Assembly (NCBI GenBank): GCA_040223695.1
Contig: JAVKFU010000020.1
Coordinates: forward strand, 62,001 to 126,000
From: Deltaproteobacteria bacterium
GTDB taxonomy: Bacteria > Desulfobacterota_D > UBA1144 > Nemesobacterales > UBA2774
Length of the DNA stretch: 64,000 nt
Direction of reading: 5' to 3'
A model generated the notes under the pieces. It was not told the origin of the DNA and ran no database searches. It saw nothing but the letters and a program-made list of their open reading frames with translations. Positions 52,790 to 62,173 of this stretch are shown here, one piece after another. Position numbers and translations under genes: made by a program. Each line of letters starts with the position of its first letter. The first letter of the stretch is position 1.

Positions 52790-54310
52790 TCAGCCGGACG
52801 GTTTTCTTTTATCCGATATGGCAAAAAAGCACAGTACGGCTCCGGTAGCAACCAAAAAAGCGGCGAAACCCAGCCCTGTTTCAATTCCTGTAACGAAAGC
52901 GTGATGGATATGGGTCAATACCTGCTGAAATTCTTCGGCCCCCAGTCCGTCAAGCAAAGCCTTCTTGCTCTCGCTTCCCAGAATAAAGCCTGTCACATCG
53001 GCTTGTTGAGAATCCGACAGGCTAACTCCCGCTCCCTTAATTCGGTTCAAAAGATCATTTTTCGCGAAGTCCGTAAAAATCGTAGTTATAACGGCGAGTC
53101 CCAAAGCCCCCCCAACGAGCTGAAACATATAAACTATTCCCCCCGCCAGGCTCGCCCTCGATTCCCGCACCGAACTCACCGCCGCAGTGGTAATCGAAGG
53201 CACCGCAAAACCGAGGCCGATTCCTGAAACGACCAAACCGGGCAAAAAACCGTAATAGCTGTTCCCAAAGGCCAAAAAAATGATGCCCAGTGTACCTGTA
53301 AACGTAAGTATCATACCTGCGAAAATCGAAAGCCTTGCCCCGATCAAATTATAAATCTTCCCGGAGATAGGGGCTACTATCGCGAACATAAATAACATTG
53401 GAACCAGTGAGGCCCCGGCGCGAAGGGGAGAGTAGTTAAGAAATTTCTCAAAATATTGCGGCATATAGAGAAGCATCGCAAAAAATGCCGGGATTAAAGT
53501 GAACATTATTGTCGCTGTTAGCATAAAGGGAATATTGGACATAACGTCAGGGGGTATAAGCCCGTCTTCGGTTTTTCTTTCAATCCGGACAAACAAAAAC
53601 ATAACTACAGCGAATATAAGAATAAGCGAAATCGTTCTGTAAGAACCCCACCCCCAGGATGTCGACTGATTTAAAGCGTACATTAATGAAACCAGCGAAA
53701 CTGTAATCGTTGTTATACCGAGGTAATCAACATATTTTTTGCCGCCCTCGACAGGCTGCTTGTCAACTTCCAGGTAGGTAAGAATACCGGCTATGACAGA
53801 TAACGGAACGTTTACGAAAAGTACCCAGCGCCAGGATGCGAATTCGGTCAAAAAACCCCCGATCAAAGGTCCTGCCGCATTTCCCACGCCTGCGGCTCCG
53901 AGTATGAGCCCGACTGCAAAGCCCTTTTGTGCATCCGAAACGGAGGAATATATGATTCCTAGGACCGACGGCCATAGTAAAGCGGCTCCGAATCCCTGCA
54001 CGACTCTGGAGCCTATTAAAACACCTGCGCTTTGAGATAATGCTCCGGTCAGTGAAGCCAGAGCGAAGATAATCAAGCCGATAAAAAATATTTTTCTGCG
54101 TCCGAAAGTATCCGCGAGTCTGCCGCACGTAACCATCAGCACGCCGAAAGAAAGGGCGTAGCCGTTCACTACCCACTGGATTGTACCGACTGTCGTCCTG
54201 AAATCCTTTTCAACGGCGGGCAGCGCGACATTTATCGCGGCTATATCTACCGCTATTACTCCCACCCCGATGCCCATTGCAATAAATGTGAGTATTTGTT
54301 TCCGTGTCAT
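52790..54310 (-). CDS. MFS drug exporter, DHA2/EmrB-QacA type
   Basis: The 506 residues give 14 membrane helices. MFS motif A is GRLADTFGRRK, and the antiporter motif C region GAAGVGNAAGPLIGG is present. The WRWVLFVNVPLSVIAGI block is typical of EmrB/QacA. It probably expels a drug or metabolite by proton antiport. No EmrA adaptor is adjacent. It diverges from the dienelactone hydrolase gene 113 bp away. Confidence 0.93.
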   Translation of the reverse strand: MTRKQILTFIAMGIGVGVIAVDIAAINVALPAVEKDFRTTVGTIQWVVNGYALSFGVLMVTCGRLADTFGRRKIFFIGLIIFALASLTGALSQSAGVLIGSRVVQGFGAALLWPSVLGIIYSSVSDAQKGFAVGLILGAAGVGNAAGPLIGGFLTEFASWRWVLFVNVPLSVIAGILTYLEVDKQPVEGGKKYVDYLGITTITVSLVSLMYALNQSTSWGWGSYRTISLILIFAVVMFLFVRIERKTEDGLIPPDVMSNIPFMLTATIMFTLIPAFFAMLLYMPQYFEKFLNYSPLRAGASLVPMLFMFAIVAPISGKIYNLIGARLSIFAGMILTFTGTLGIIFLAFGNSYYGFLPGLVVSGIGLGFAVPSITTAAVSSVRESRASLAGGIVYMFQLVGGALGLAVITTIFTDFAKNDLLNRIKGAGVSLSDSQQADVTGFILGSESKKALLDGLGAEEFQQVLTHIHHAFVTGIETGLGFAAFLVATGAVLCFFAISDKRKPSG

Positions 54311-54423
54311 ATGATGGTCAATCCTCTTTCGAAATCATATTATTACTCAATTTTCAGTTGACATCGAATATTTTATCATTTAATTATGGTAGATTGACAA
54401 TACCACACAGGGAGGAGATTTGT

Positions 54424-55224
54424 ATGAAAGTACTCAGCATTGTATTCATTTTGATATTCTCATTTTTCACCGTGGCATCCCAGGCCAAAATCGTGGGCGA
54501 AGAGGTTCAGTATAAAGCCGACGACGCCACTTTCAACGGCTATATGGCCTACGACGACAGCATCGAAGGCAAAAGGCCGGGCATTCTAGTAGTTCATGAA
54601 TGGTGGGGTCACAACGATTACGCCAGAAAAAGGGCGGATATGCTGGCCGGATTGGGTTATACCGCGCTCGCGGTAGATATGTACGGTGACGGCGAGACGG
54701 CCGACCATCCCGAAAAAGCGGGAGAGCTTTCGGGAAAGGTTATGTCCAATCTCGACGATGCAAAGAAACGGTTTCAGGCGGCTTTAACATTATTGAAGGA
54801 ACAGAAGACGGTTGATCCCGAGCACATCGCAGCCATAGGTTATTGTTTCGGGGGCGCGGTCGTCCTGAATATGGCTTTAAGGGGAGTCGACCTTGACGGT
54901 GTCGCGAGCTTTCACGGTATTCTTCCGACAAGCGCCCCGGAGAACGCCCAGGTTAAAGCCGATATAATAGTATTTCACGGCGGCGACGATCCGTTCGTAC
55001 CCCAGGATCAGCTGGACGCCTTCAAAAAGGTAATGGAGGACACTAACGCAAGCTACGATTTGGTGATATATCCCGGAGTAAAACACAGCTTCACCAACCC
55101 GTCAGCCGATGAAAAGGGGAAGAAGTTTGATCTCCCTCTAGAATACAACGAGCAGGCCGACAAGGATTCGTGGGAAAAATTCCAGGCTTTCCTGAAAAAG
55201 ATATTCCAGCCTGAAAACGACTGA
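54424..55224 (+). CDS. Secreted dienelactone hydrolase-family protein
   Basis: The 266 residues start with a signal peptide (MKVLSIVFILIFSFFTVASQA) and have the DLH triad C141 (GYCFGGAV), Asp 188/189 (FHGGDDPFVP) and H221 (VKHSFTNP), plus E59 (HEWWGHN). Periplasmic location is expected. GGGAGGAG precedes the ATG; a longer frame upstream to 54304 lacks support. A TTGACA at 54358-54363 could be a -35. Substrate unknown. Confidence 0.92.
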   Translation: MKVLSIVFILIFSFFTVASQAKIVGEEVQYKADDATFNGYMAYDDSIEGKRPGILVVHEWWGHNDYARKRADMLAGLGYTALAVDMYGDGETADHPEKAGELSGKVMSNLDDAKKRFQAALTLLKEQKTVDPEHIAAIGYCFGGAVVLNMALRGVDLDGVASFHGILPTSAPENAQVKADIIVFHGGDDPFVPQDQLDAFKKVMEDTNASYDLVIYPGVKHSFTNPSADEKGKKFDLPLEYNEQADKDSWEKFQAFLKKIFQPEND

Positions 55225-55243
55225 CAGCTAAACAGTGAGAATT

Positions 55244-55274
55244 ATGGGAGGGGGGTTAAACTCCTTCCTCCCAT
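55244..55274. terminator. Hairpin between convergent genes
   Basis: ATGGGAGG (55244-55251) and CCTCCCAT (55267-55274) pair perfectly, with extra wobble pairs inside, midway between the DLH gene (+) and the methyltransferase gene (-). There is no long T-run, so bidirectional terminator is probable but not certain. Confidence 0.5.
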
Positions 55275-55297
55275 GCTCCAATGTAAATTCAAATAAT

Positions 55298-56074
55298 CTA
55301 TTTCTCAGGCTTCCGCCCGGACGTAACTATAAAGGATATATTCATAGACCAGAAGCTGGGATCCTGAAGCAGCGCCAAGACATCATCCATAAGATTCTGT
55401 GTGACATAGTCTGTATCCACCAAATCAGCTCCCACTTCTTCTATAAACAGCTTGTAATATTCAGCCCCATCCGAGCCTCCGTTAAACAAAAGAGTCTCAC
55501 CGTGAGACTTAATATCCTCGATGCCGAGTTCCTGAAGCCTGGGCGCAACCTTTCTTCCTATATAATAATCCACGCCCTTTTCAGCCGCCCATGATGTAAT
55601 CCCCTCCCAGAAATCCCGCCATGTAGCGTTTTCGGCACACCCGGCAGGGTGAAAATCCGGTTCTTCGAGCACTATATAGCCTCCGGTCTTAACGGCTCCG
55701 GCCAATTTCCCGATAACGTCAAACCGGGAGGGAAGATGATGAAGTATCGCCCTTGCGAAGACAAGATCATAAGAGGATGTCTCTATTGCCTCGGATACTA
55801 TATCAAGTTTCCTGACCTCAAGGTTGGGCAGGTTGAGGCGCTCAAGGAAGTTCGTATCCATATCGGCTGAAACGACGCGTCCGCCGGGGCCGACTTTAGA
55901 CGCGAGCCAGTATGAGACGCTCCCGTTCCCTGCGCCGACCTCAAGGCAGCTCCACCCCCTTCTGACCCCCGTCTGCTCAATTCGAAAGCATGTATTCGGA
56001 TCGAGCAATCGAGACATAAGCGTAAGCCTTCTGTCCTCCTGCGGAATTGAATGCGGAAGAATATAAGACGGCAT
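55298..56074 (-). CDS. Class I SAM-dependent methyltransferase
   Basis: The 258 residues show motif I LEVGAGNGSVSYWLA (44-58), an acidic post-I (SADMD) and YDLVFARAILHHLPSR, followed by TGGYIVLEEPDFH. It is of the UbiE/small-molecule methyltransferase kind; acceptor unknown. It is 107 bp past the porin gene on the same strand. Confidence 0.9.
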   Translation of the reverse strand: MPSYILPHSIPQEDRRLTLMSRLLDPNTCFRIEQTGVRRGWSCLEVGAGNGSVSYWLASKVGPGGRVVSADMDTNFLERLNLPNLEVRKLDIVSEAIETSSYDLVFARAILHHLPSRFDVIGKLAGAVKTGGYIVLEEPDFHPAGCAENATWRDFWEGITSWAAEKGVDYYIGRKVAPRLQELGIEDIKSHGETLLFNGGSDGAEYYKLFIEEVGADLVDTDYVTQNLMDDVLALLQDPSFWSMNISFIVTSGRKPEK

Positions 56075-56181
56075 GCAGTTTACCTCCTGTAATTGTTATC
56101 GGATAGCCGGGCTGTCCGTTGATCTTAAACAATATAAATCATAACCTCCAGAACCTTGGTGCCTTATAACACAGGCCGAAC

Positions 56182-57447
56182 CTACAAATCGACCGACAGC
56201 ATCACCCCAACTACGAGTGCGTTCGGAATACTGCCGCTCCCTCCGGGGTGAACAATATATTGAACGTCCGGCTGTATATCGAGCCAGCGGGAAATCTGAA
56301 ATATATACGTCCCCTCAAGCGCTATCTCGAAGTCCTTTCCTTCGAGATCATTGCTCACCGCCCCGTAAGCCATCCCGAAAGCGGCATTGTCCTCGTCCCT
56401 CCCCGGAAAAAGTCCTTCATATACAAAACCCCACGAAAGAAAAAACGGGATTGTATTAATCTCTTCCTCCGGTGCTAGCGTTACGGTAGCCCAGGCGGTA
56501 AAACCCTCGCTTTCAGTCTCGGGTTCCCTGTAGAGCATCTGATCAATGACGACGTAAAACCCATAGTTGCCCCTGCGGCTTTTCTCCGTGTTTGCGAGTT
56601 CTTCGAACTTTCCCGTATCATAATAAGCGCCGAGCTTATATCCTCCCCGCAAGCCGCCCGAACCCTCTTCGGAATTAGGCATATAACCCGCCTCGGCAAT
56701 CAGAATAACACCGTTCCGAAAAGAGAAATCCAGTCCGTGGGTGCTGTCGCGTCCCACGCGGGGATTTGAGTTATAAGCGCCGGAGGCGAGGTAAAAATCA
56801 TCGGCGGGCTTTATTTTCATACGCGACCCCCAGCTTGCTTCAGGATTGGCGAAATACGCGGGGACGTTAATGTCTATTCCTACCGGATGCATATTGAAGG
56901 CATCGCTCACGTAATTACCGAATACCTCCGCGGTACTGAAATAATCGGCTACCCCCAAGCGGCCGGCAGCTACTGTAACCCTTTTATCCCAAAATTTCGT
57001 TTCAAGGAAAAGCTGGTAAAGCCGCACCGACCTGCCGCTAAAAATATTAGACACCGGGAAGAAGTTCCCGATATCCTCCTCACTCAGGCTCCCGCCCGAA
57101 GCCCATGAGCCAGACACCATAAACCTCGTCCCCCCGACATCCAGCAATCTTTCAAGATCTAAATCAAGATACAGGTTAAGGAGCCCGGCGTACTTTACCC
57201 CCTTTTTTTCTCCGCCTGTTGGGTTTCCAAGAACAGTTGTATCGTATGTAGCAGTGGGCCTGACTCCCCATTCAATCAGCCTGTCCCTGAATCCTCCCCA
57301 GCTGCCAGTCATATATTCGCGAGAAGTAAAACTCTTATAAAATGAATCGGGGTCGCCGCTTTCTACGGTCTCTTCCGCTGCGTATGGAGCATAAGTCCCA
57401 GTGAATAAATATAATATCAGGATGTAAATAATAAATTTCTTTATCAT
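56182..57447 (-). CDS. OprB-family carbohydrate-selective porin
   Basis: The 421 residues have a signal peptide (FIIYILILYLFTGTYAPYAA) and the OprB pattern: TGSWGGFRDRLIEWGV near the N-terminus, LFLETKFWDKRVTVAAGRLG in the middle, and a beta-strand end (NALVVGVMLSVDL) suited to BAM insertion. It should be an outer-membrane barrel for sugars. It is preceded by a likely promoter and is 145 bp after the carboxylesterase gene. Confidence 0.9.
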   Translation of the reverse strand: MIKKFIIYILILYLFTGTYAPYAAEETVESGDPDSFYKSFTSREYMTGSWGGFRDRLIEWGVRPTATYDTTVLGNPTGGEKKGVKYAGLLNLYLDLDLERLLDVGGTRFMVSGSWASGGSLSEEDIGNFFPVSNIFSGRSVRLYQLFLETKFWDKRVTVAAGRLGVADYFSTAEVFGNYVSDAFNMHPVGIDINVPAYFANPEASWGSRMKIKPADDFYLASGAYNSNPRVGRDSTHGLDFSFRNGVILIAEAGYMPNSEEGSGGLRGGYKLGAYYDTGKFEELANTEKSRRGNYGFYVVIDQMLYREPETESEGFTAWATVTLAPEEEINTIPFFLSWGFVYEGLFPGRDEDNAAFGMAYGAVSNDLEGKDFEIALEGTYIFQISRWLDIQPDVQYIVHPGGSGSIPNALVVGVMLSVDL

Positions 57448-57498
57448 AACGTAAGTTTGATTTTATGTATCTCGAAACTTAAATAAGCAGGTTCACAA

Positions 57499-57527
57499 AT
57501 TCTACTGCTTCGTATGGATAGCCGCAA
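57499..57527 (-). promoter_or_regulatory. Predicted promoter for the OprB-type porin
   Basis: On the minus strand TTGCGG (57527-57522), 17 bases, TAGAAT (57504-57499). It resembles the rimP promoter (same -10, similar -35). Leader about 45 bases. Confidence 0.45.
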
Positions 57528-57592
57528 ATAAAATATAAAAATGAAATACGGATTATATATTGCTCAATAAATACCGGCAGGCCGATGAGGGA

Positions 57593-59311
57593 TCAGAATA
57601 AACCCCAGAAAGAACCTGTGAGGTCGTAGCCGATCTTGTCCCAGAACTCGCAGTCCGCATTCTTCTCATCATCGGCTTTAATTTGGGCTACAGGTGTCAC
57701 GAAAACAAGCTTCATGGAGCCCGGCATGTAAGGCGGCCACTCGCTGCCCGACCGATCGGGGCGGAGATACTTTGCAAAATCTGTCCAGTAACCGACCATG
57801 AGATTGGAAAGGAGTTTTTCCTGCGGGGTAAAGCTATCCCCCCTTTCAGCAGCCGTGTGAAAAACATAGGGAAGCTCGTCACTGTGGCACACCGCATCTT
57901 TACAAGCCGGAACGGACGGCCAGAAATTAAAAGAGGAAACGTGGTCGAATAGATAGTACCAGGCACGTGAAGAGCCATCTGATGCTGCGTAATGGTTCGG
58001 GCAGGTAAACAGGTATTCGGTAATTATTTTTGAAATAATCTCCGCGTTTCGATCCTTGTTCGGCGGGTAGTTCTCATATATTTTTTCCCGGATTTCATTG
58101 TCGCGGAAGATAAAATCTATTGCAAGCCGGTACTCGAAGTCGGATATCTCCCCGACTTGAAGGGTGGATTTCGTCTTCTCGACAAAGAGCAGACCCTCAT
58201 TCCGGTTTGTCCCTACAATAATGGGCTTGTCCGTTGCGCCCTCTGTCAGCATTTCAAGCGGCTGGCCCTTTAAAAAATCCCTGTCTATGACCGGAGACCA
58301 GGCGAGAAGATCGCGCAAGCCGTTAAAAACCGAGGGCCATATCAGGTTTCTCTGCTGCTGCGCATACAGTACCACGGCGGGAAGCTTTCCCCTCATACAC
58401 TCTATATCGTCCTTCGGACACCCCAGGTTGTGAGCAAATCTTTTAGTAATCGATTCCGCGTTTTTGAGCGATTTATAAGGCACGCCGTAAGGATTGCTCC
58501 CCATTATGGCGGCCCTGAATAACTTACTCGTTTCAGGCCTGACCAGATGTATTCCTATGCTCATCGCGCCCGCGCTCTCGCCGTAAACCGTAATTTTTTC
58601 AGGGTCCCCGCCAAAAGCTTCAATATTCTCGCGCACCCATTTGAGGGCAAGAATCTGATCCTGCAGACCGAAGTTGCCGTTTATTTTCTCCCCCGTTCTT
58701 TTATCCTCGACCCCGGCTAAAAAACCGAGCGCCCCCAAACGGTAATTCATACTAACGACCACTACATCCCCATACGCCGCTGTGTATGCGCCGTCGTACG
58801 TCGGATCGCAGTTGGAACCGAACACGAAAGCGCCGCCGTATATAAAAACCATTACCGCCCTAGGGGTATCCGCACCGTTTAACGGGGTCCAGACGTTTAG
58901 ACTGAGACAGTCCTCGCTCTGCGGATAATCCAGGTCCGCATTCTGCGGGCATGAAGGTCCGAGCCGTGTCGCTCTCAGTACTCCGCTCCATCCCGCTTTG
59001 GGCACGGGCGCCCGCCAGCGGTTCCCTCCTCCGGTGGACTCGGCGTAGGGAATTCCCAGATAAGCGGCCGCCCCTTTGCCTCCGGAAGCGCCTATTTGAT
59101 TTCCGCAGAGTAAACCCTGCCCGACTTTAACAGAGGAAGTGGTGCACTCTGGTTTCTCAAATACAGATATATCTTCGTATATGTCAGGGAACCTTATTTC
59201 TTCCGAATACTCTCCGGGGGTTAAATTCAGTCTCTGCTGCCCGCATCCGACGAACGTGGGGAGCAGTAATATGAATATCGGCGCGAAAAGCCTGCTGTAG
59301 GAAAAAGTCAT
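57593..59311 (-). CDS. Type-B carboxylesterase, probable lipoprotein
   Basis: The 572 residues begin with a lipoprotein-like signal (FILLLPTFVGC, Cys 23) and form the carboxylesterase type-B fold: SEDCLSLNVWTP, YGGAFVFGS oxyanion hole, nucleophile S246 in GESAGAMS, and a His in CHSDELPYVF. It probably hydrolyses carboxylic esters at the outer membrane or periplasm. Its partner could be the porin next to it; the two may share an ester-bearing carbohydrate, which is conjecture. AGGAT precedes the ATG. Confidence 0.92.
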   Translation of the reverse strand: MTFSYSRLFAPIFILLLPTFVGCGQQRLNLTPGEYSEEIRFPDIYEDISVFEKPECTTSSVKVGQGLLCGNQIGASGGKGAAAYLGIPYAESTGGGNRWRAPVPKAGWSGVLRATRLGPSCPQNADLDYPQSEDCLSLNVWTPLNGADTPRAVMVFIYGGAFVFGSNCDPTYDGAYTAAYGDVVVVSMNYRLGALGFLAGVEDKRTGEKINGNFGLQDQILALKWVRENIEAFGGDPEKITVYGESAGAMSIGIHLVRPETSKLFRAAIMGSNPYGVPYKSLKNAESITKRFAHNLGCPKDDIECMRGKLPAVVLYAQQQRNLIWPSVFNGLRDLLAWSPVIDRDFLKGQPLEMLTEGATDKPIIVGTNRNEGLLFVEKTKSTLQVGEISDFEYRLAIDFIFRDNEIREKIYENYPPNKDRNAEIISKIITEYLFTCPNHYAASDGSSRAWYYLFDHVSSFNFWPSVPACKDAVCHSDELPYVFHTAAERGDSFTPQEKLLSNLMVGYWTDFAKYLRPDRSGSEWPPYMPGSMKLVFVTPVAQIKADDEKNADCEFWDKIGYDLTGSFWGLF

Positions 59312-59593
59312 TTTACGAATCCTGAGTCAGCACTGAATAGAAGACAAACAGCGGATTCAAATATACTGGATATTAATTAAAAAATATCCCCTGACGAATA
59401 ATGAAGATTATAGCCTATTTTGTCCTCGAAAGAGCAATGCGCCCAGGTTTTTAAATAGGGACACGTTTCTTCCCCGCGACCTTTCCGTCTTGAAATACTG
59501 TTTCCGAATCCGGTGAAGCATACGCATATTGAACCCGGAACACTCTCGGAATAGACAGGATTAAAGCAGGTTTGGATATACGGGTAATCCGCT

Positions 59594-59612
59594 TAATTAC
59601 TATATGTAATTA
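59594..59612. promoter_or_regulatory. Palindrome in the 340-bp gap 59312-59651
   Basis: TAATTAC-TATAT-GTAATTA is a perfect inverted repeat with 7-base arms. It lies 40 bases after the FmdB-type stop and 280 bases upstream of the carboxylesterase start, so it could be an operator or part of a terminator. The remaining gap (59312-59593 and 59613-59651) shows no gene or clear signal. Confidence 0.35.
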
Positions 59613-59651
59613 TGTAAGCTCTTTGCCCGTATGAATTTTGTACACCGAAAA

Positions 59652-60149
59652 TCATAGCTCATAGAGGGTCTCGTCAATTTCGGGTTTTGCATCGGCTTTC
59701 TTGCCGCGCTTCTTCTTTTTGGAATCGAATTTGAACGACTCGTCGTCCAGCAAATCGCCCATCTCCCTTTCTATCTCCTCCGGGTCATCGCCTTTTTCAA
59801 GCCGCGCTATGGCCTCTTCCATGCCCTCCCCCATGGAAATACCGGCCGCGTCTGTGAGCTTCCTCATCAAATCCGCGGCCTGCCGGGGGTCGTCCTCATC
59901 TATTCCCCGGGATTCTTTCTCCAGCAATTCAACCGCGCGCTCAAGCTTGGTCTCGTCTATATCGGGCATATCCGCTCCGGGACCGGAATCTTCGCCCTTG
60001 CTCCGAACTGTGGCGAATGAGGAAAAAACCCTTTCGAGCTTTGCCCTCCTGCATTTGGGGCATTTCGGAACAGTCGTGGTGTCTATTGTGCGCGAGAAGA
60101 ATTTATATATCGTATTACATTTTTTGCAGAAGAACTCATAAATCGGCAT
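59652..60149 (-). CDS. FmdB-family zinc ribbon protein with long acidic tail
   Basis: The 165 residues open with the FmdB zinc ribbon C8-x2-C11 and C30-x2-C33 (MPIYEFFCKKCNTIYKFF; CPKC). Most members are about 70-110 residues; this one adds about 100 acidic, helical residues (ERAVELLEKESRGIDEDDPR, EEIEREMGDLLDDES) and a Lys-rich patch. It is soluble, function unknown, and stands alone. Confidence 0.9.
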   Translation of the reverse strand: MPIYEFFCKKCNTIYKFFSRTIDTTTVPKCPKCRRAKLERVFSSFATVRSKGEDSGPGADMPDIDETKLERAVELLEKESRGIDEDDPRQAADLMRKLTDAAGISMGEGMEEAIARLEKGDDPEEIEREMGDLLDDESFKFDSKKKKRGKKADAKPEIDETLYEL

Positions 60150-60234
60150 ATACGCTTTCCGTGTGTATTAATTATACACAGTAGAAATATACCTTTTCCA
60201 TAAGCTCCGTAAGCTGATTCAGCAGTCCGGCAAA

Positions 60235-60981
60235 TCATCTGTGCTCCGGGTTCTCATAATCGAACCTGCATCCCGCATCCCACTCCGAGCGCTGGTTCCC
60301 GTGAGCGGGTATTCCGCCCGCGTCCTTAATCATTCTCGCCAGGTGGAGCAGGTTCCACGTCATGAAAGTAGTATTGCGGTTGGTAAAATCATTCTCCGGC
60401 CCCCCGGAGCCCGGATCGAGGTACGAAGGCCCCGGACCGGCCTCGCCAATCCATCCGGCGTCCGCCTGGGGAGGAATAACGTATCCCAAATGCTGAAGCG
60501 AATATAAAATATTCATCGAGCAGTGCTTCGCCCCGTCCTCGTTCCCGGTGATAAGACATCCCCCCACCTTGCCGTAATAGGCATACTGACCCTCATCGTT
60601 CAGCTGGCTCGAATTCGCGTACAGCCTTTCAACAATTTTTGTGCACACCGAGGACTTTTCCCCAAGCCATATAGGAGAACCGATAACCAGAATCTCAGCG
60701 GCCTGGACCTTTTCATAAATCCCGGGCCAGTCGTCCTTATCCCAGCCGTGCTCCGTCATATCCCCGTATACCCCGTATGCGATGTCGTAATCCACCGGAC
60801 GGAGCAGCTCAACCGAAACTCCGTTTTTTTCCATGATAGCTTTAGAGATAGTCATTAGTCCCTCGGTATGTGATAACCGGGGCGACTTTTTCAGTGTGCA
60901 GTTCAAAAACAGCGCTTTAAGGTCGGAAAAATCCCATTTGCTTTCTTCACACAACATCATCTGTATCTCATTCAATTCCAT
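60235..60981 (-). CDS. Flavodoxin-family NAD(P)H/FMN reductase
   Basis: The 248 residues show a flavodoxin-like fold: the FMN phosphate-binding opening (ALFLNCTLKKSPRLSHTEGL), ILVIGSPIWLGEKSSVCTKIVERLY, and GKVGGCLITGNEDGAKHC. It resembles multimeric flavodoxin (WrbA-type) reductases. AAGGAGG precedes the start. Substrate not determinable. Confidence 0.85.
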   Translation of the reverse strand: MELNEIQMMLCEESKWDFSDLKALFLNCTLKKSPRLSHTEGLMTISKAIMEKNGVSVELLRPVDYDIAYGVYGDMTEHGWDKDDWPGIYEKVQAAEILVIGSPIWLGEKSSVCTKIVERLYANSSQLNDEGQYAYYGKVGGCLITGNEDGAKHCSMNILYSLQHLGYVIPPQADAGWIGEAGPGPSYLDPGSGGPENDFTNRNTTFMTWNLLHLARMIKDAGGIPAHGNQRSEWDAGCRFDYENPEHR

Positions 60982-61117
60982 AACATATATCCTCCTTGAG
61001 TTTTAACCCGGCTAACAATATTAGAACGGACAGCCGAATAGTTGTTTATAATATTTTAAGACGTAATAGCGTGTAAAAAGATGCGCGGACGATTATCTAT
61101 TCGGATAAATATGCGCT

Positions 61118-62137
61118 TTAATGCCGCTCATCCAGCTCCTCACCGCGCAGCATTTTAAGAAAGGCGCGCCAATTATCCCCCGTAACATTCCTGTCATAGT
61201 CCGACATGCTCACGTGCTGATCTTCCCTATCCATATTTATTTCAATCCCCCAGAGCGGCTTGACACTGTTAGGCAAGAGGGAGTACCTGAGATCTCCCAG
61301 TACGTTCGGATAATCGGGGTGTATGACCAAATAACCGTCGGAGAAATGTTGAAAACGGAGTATGTCTTTGTAAAGGACCGAATTTTTATCAATGTCATGA
61401 AAATTATTCGTGAGTTCAACCGCCTCAAGCGAGCCGCCTTCATAAATTCCGGGTCCTGACAACAGGCCGGCTCTGACGGCGTCCACATAATACTCCCCCT
61501 CACTTTCGTATATCGATCGCCAGAGTACGAGATTGCCTATCGAGGGATGCACGGTGATACGCTCAACCTCATGGCCTCTGCCGTCGGCAATCGTCCTCAT
61601 AAAATCCTCCGCCCTTTCCCTCTGAAAAAGCCCGAAAAGAAGATAGAGAACGGCAAAGGCGAGTCCGGCCCGGGCGATATAACGCGAGTTTTTGAAAACA
61701 GCGATCACAACAAAGCAGGCCAGCATGAGCGTGAAGACGGGATCGATAATGGATATGACATTCCACCCTATTCTCCAATCCGAAAACGGCCACAGGAGCT
61801 GCGTGCCGTAATTGGTGCATGCGTCCAGAAGACCGGCGGTCGCGTATCCCAGGGTCGCGTAGAGATATACCTTCCCGAAACTCATGCGCTTTTTCATGAA
61901 GGGCCAGAGCAGCCCCGCCGCGACCAGACCGCCCACGGGAATAAATATCAGCGAATGGGTGAAGTGCCTGTGGTATTCGAGTACAAGAAGAGGGTCTTCC
62001 GAAGAACGGATAAGAACATCTATATCGGCAAGCACCCCGGACAGAAAACCGACAAGAGCCGCCAGCCGTATCTCCTTTTTGTTTGAAACGCTTTGAGGCA
62101 GGACCGCTCCCACCAGTCCCTGGCTTACAGGGTCCAT
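61118..62137 (-). CDS. YdjM/LexA-binding-type membrane-bound metal-dependent hydrolase
   Basis: The 339 residues start DPVSQGLVGAVLPQS, with GVLADIDVLIRS, the His motif YHRHFTHSLIF and several membrane helices (about five in residues 60-170), followed by a soluble region. This is the YdjM/DUF457 family (inner-membrane, predicted hydrolase). It precedes the SDR on the opposite flank with 36 bp spacing in the same direction. Confidence 0.88.
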   Translation of the reverse strand: MDPVSQGLVGAVLPQSVSNKKEIRLAALVGFLSGVLADIDVLIRSSEDPLLVLEYHRHFTHSLIFIPVGGLVAAGLLWPFMKKRMSFGKVYLYATLGYATAGLLDACTNYGTQLLWPFSDWRIGWNVISIIDPVFTLMLACFVVIAVFKNSRYIARAGLAFAVLYLLFGLFQRERAEDFMRTIADGRGHEVERITVHPSIGNLVLWRSIYESEGEYYVDAVRAGLLSGPGIYEGGSLEAVELTNNFHDIDKNSVLYKDILRFQHFSDGYLVIHPDYPNVLGDLRYSLLPNSVKPLWGIEINMDREDQHVSMSDYDRNVTGDNWRAFLKMLRGEELDERH

Positions 62138-62173
62138 ATCATTCCTTTTCTATCCGTTGTGGAATCAATTTCG

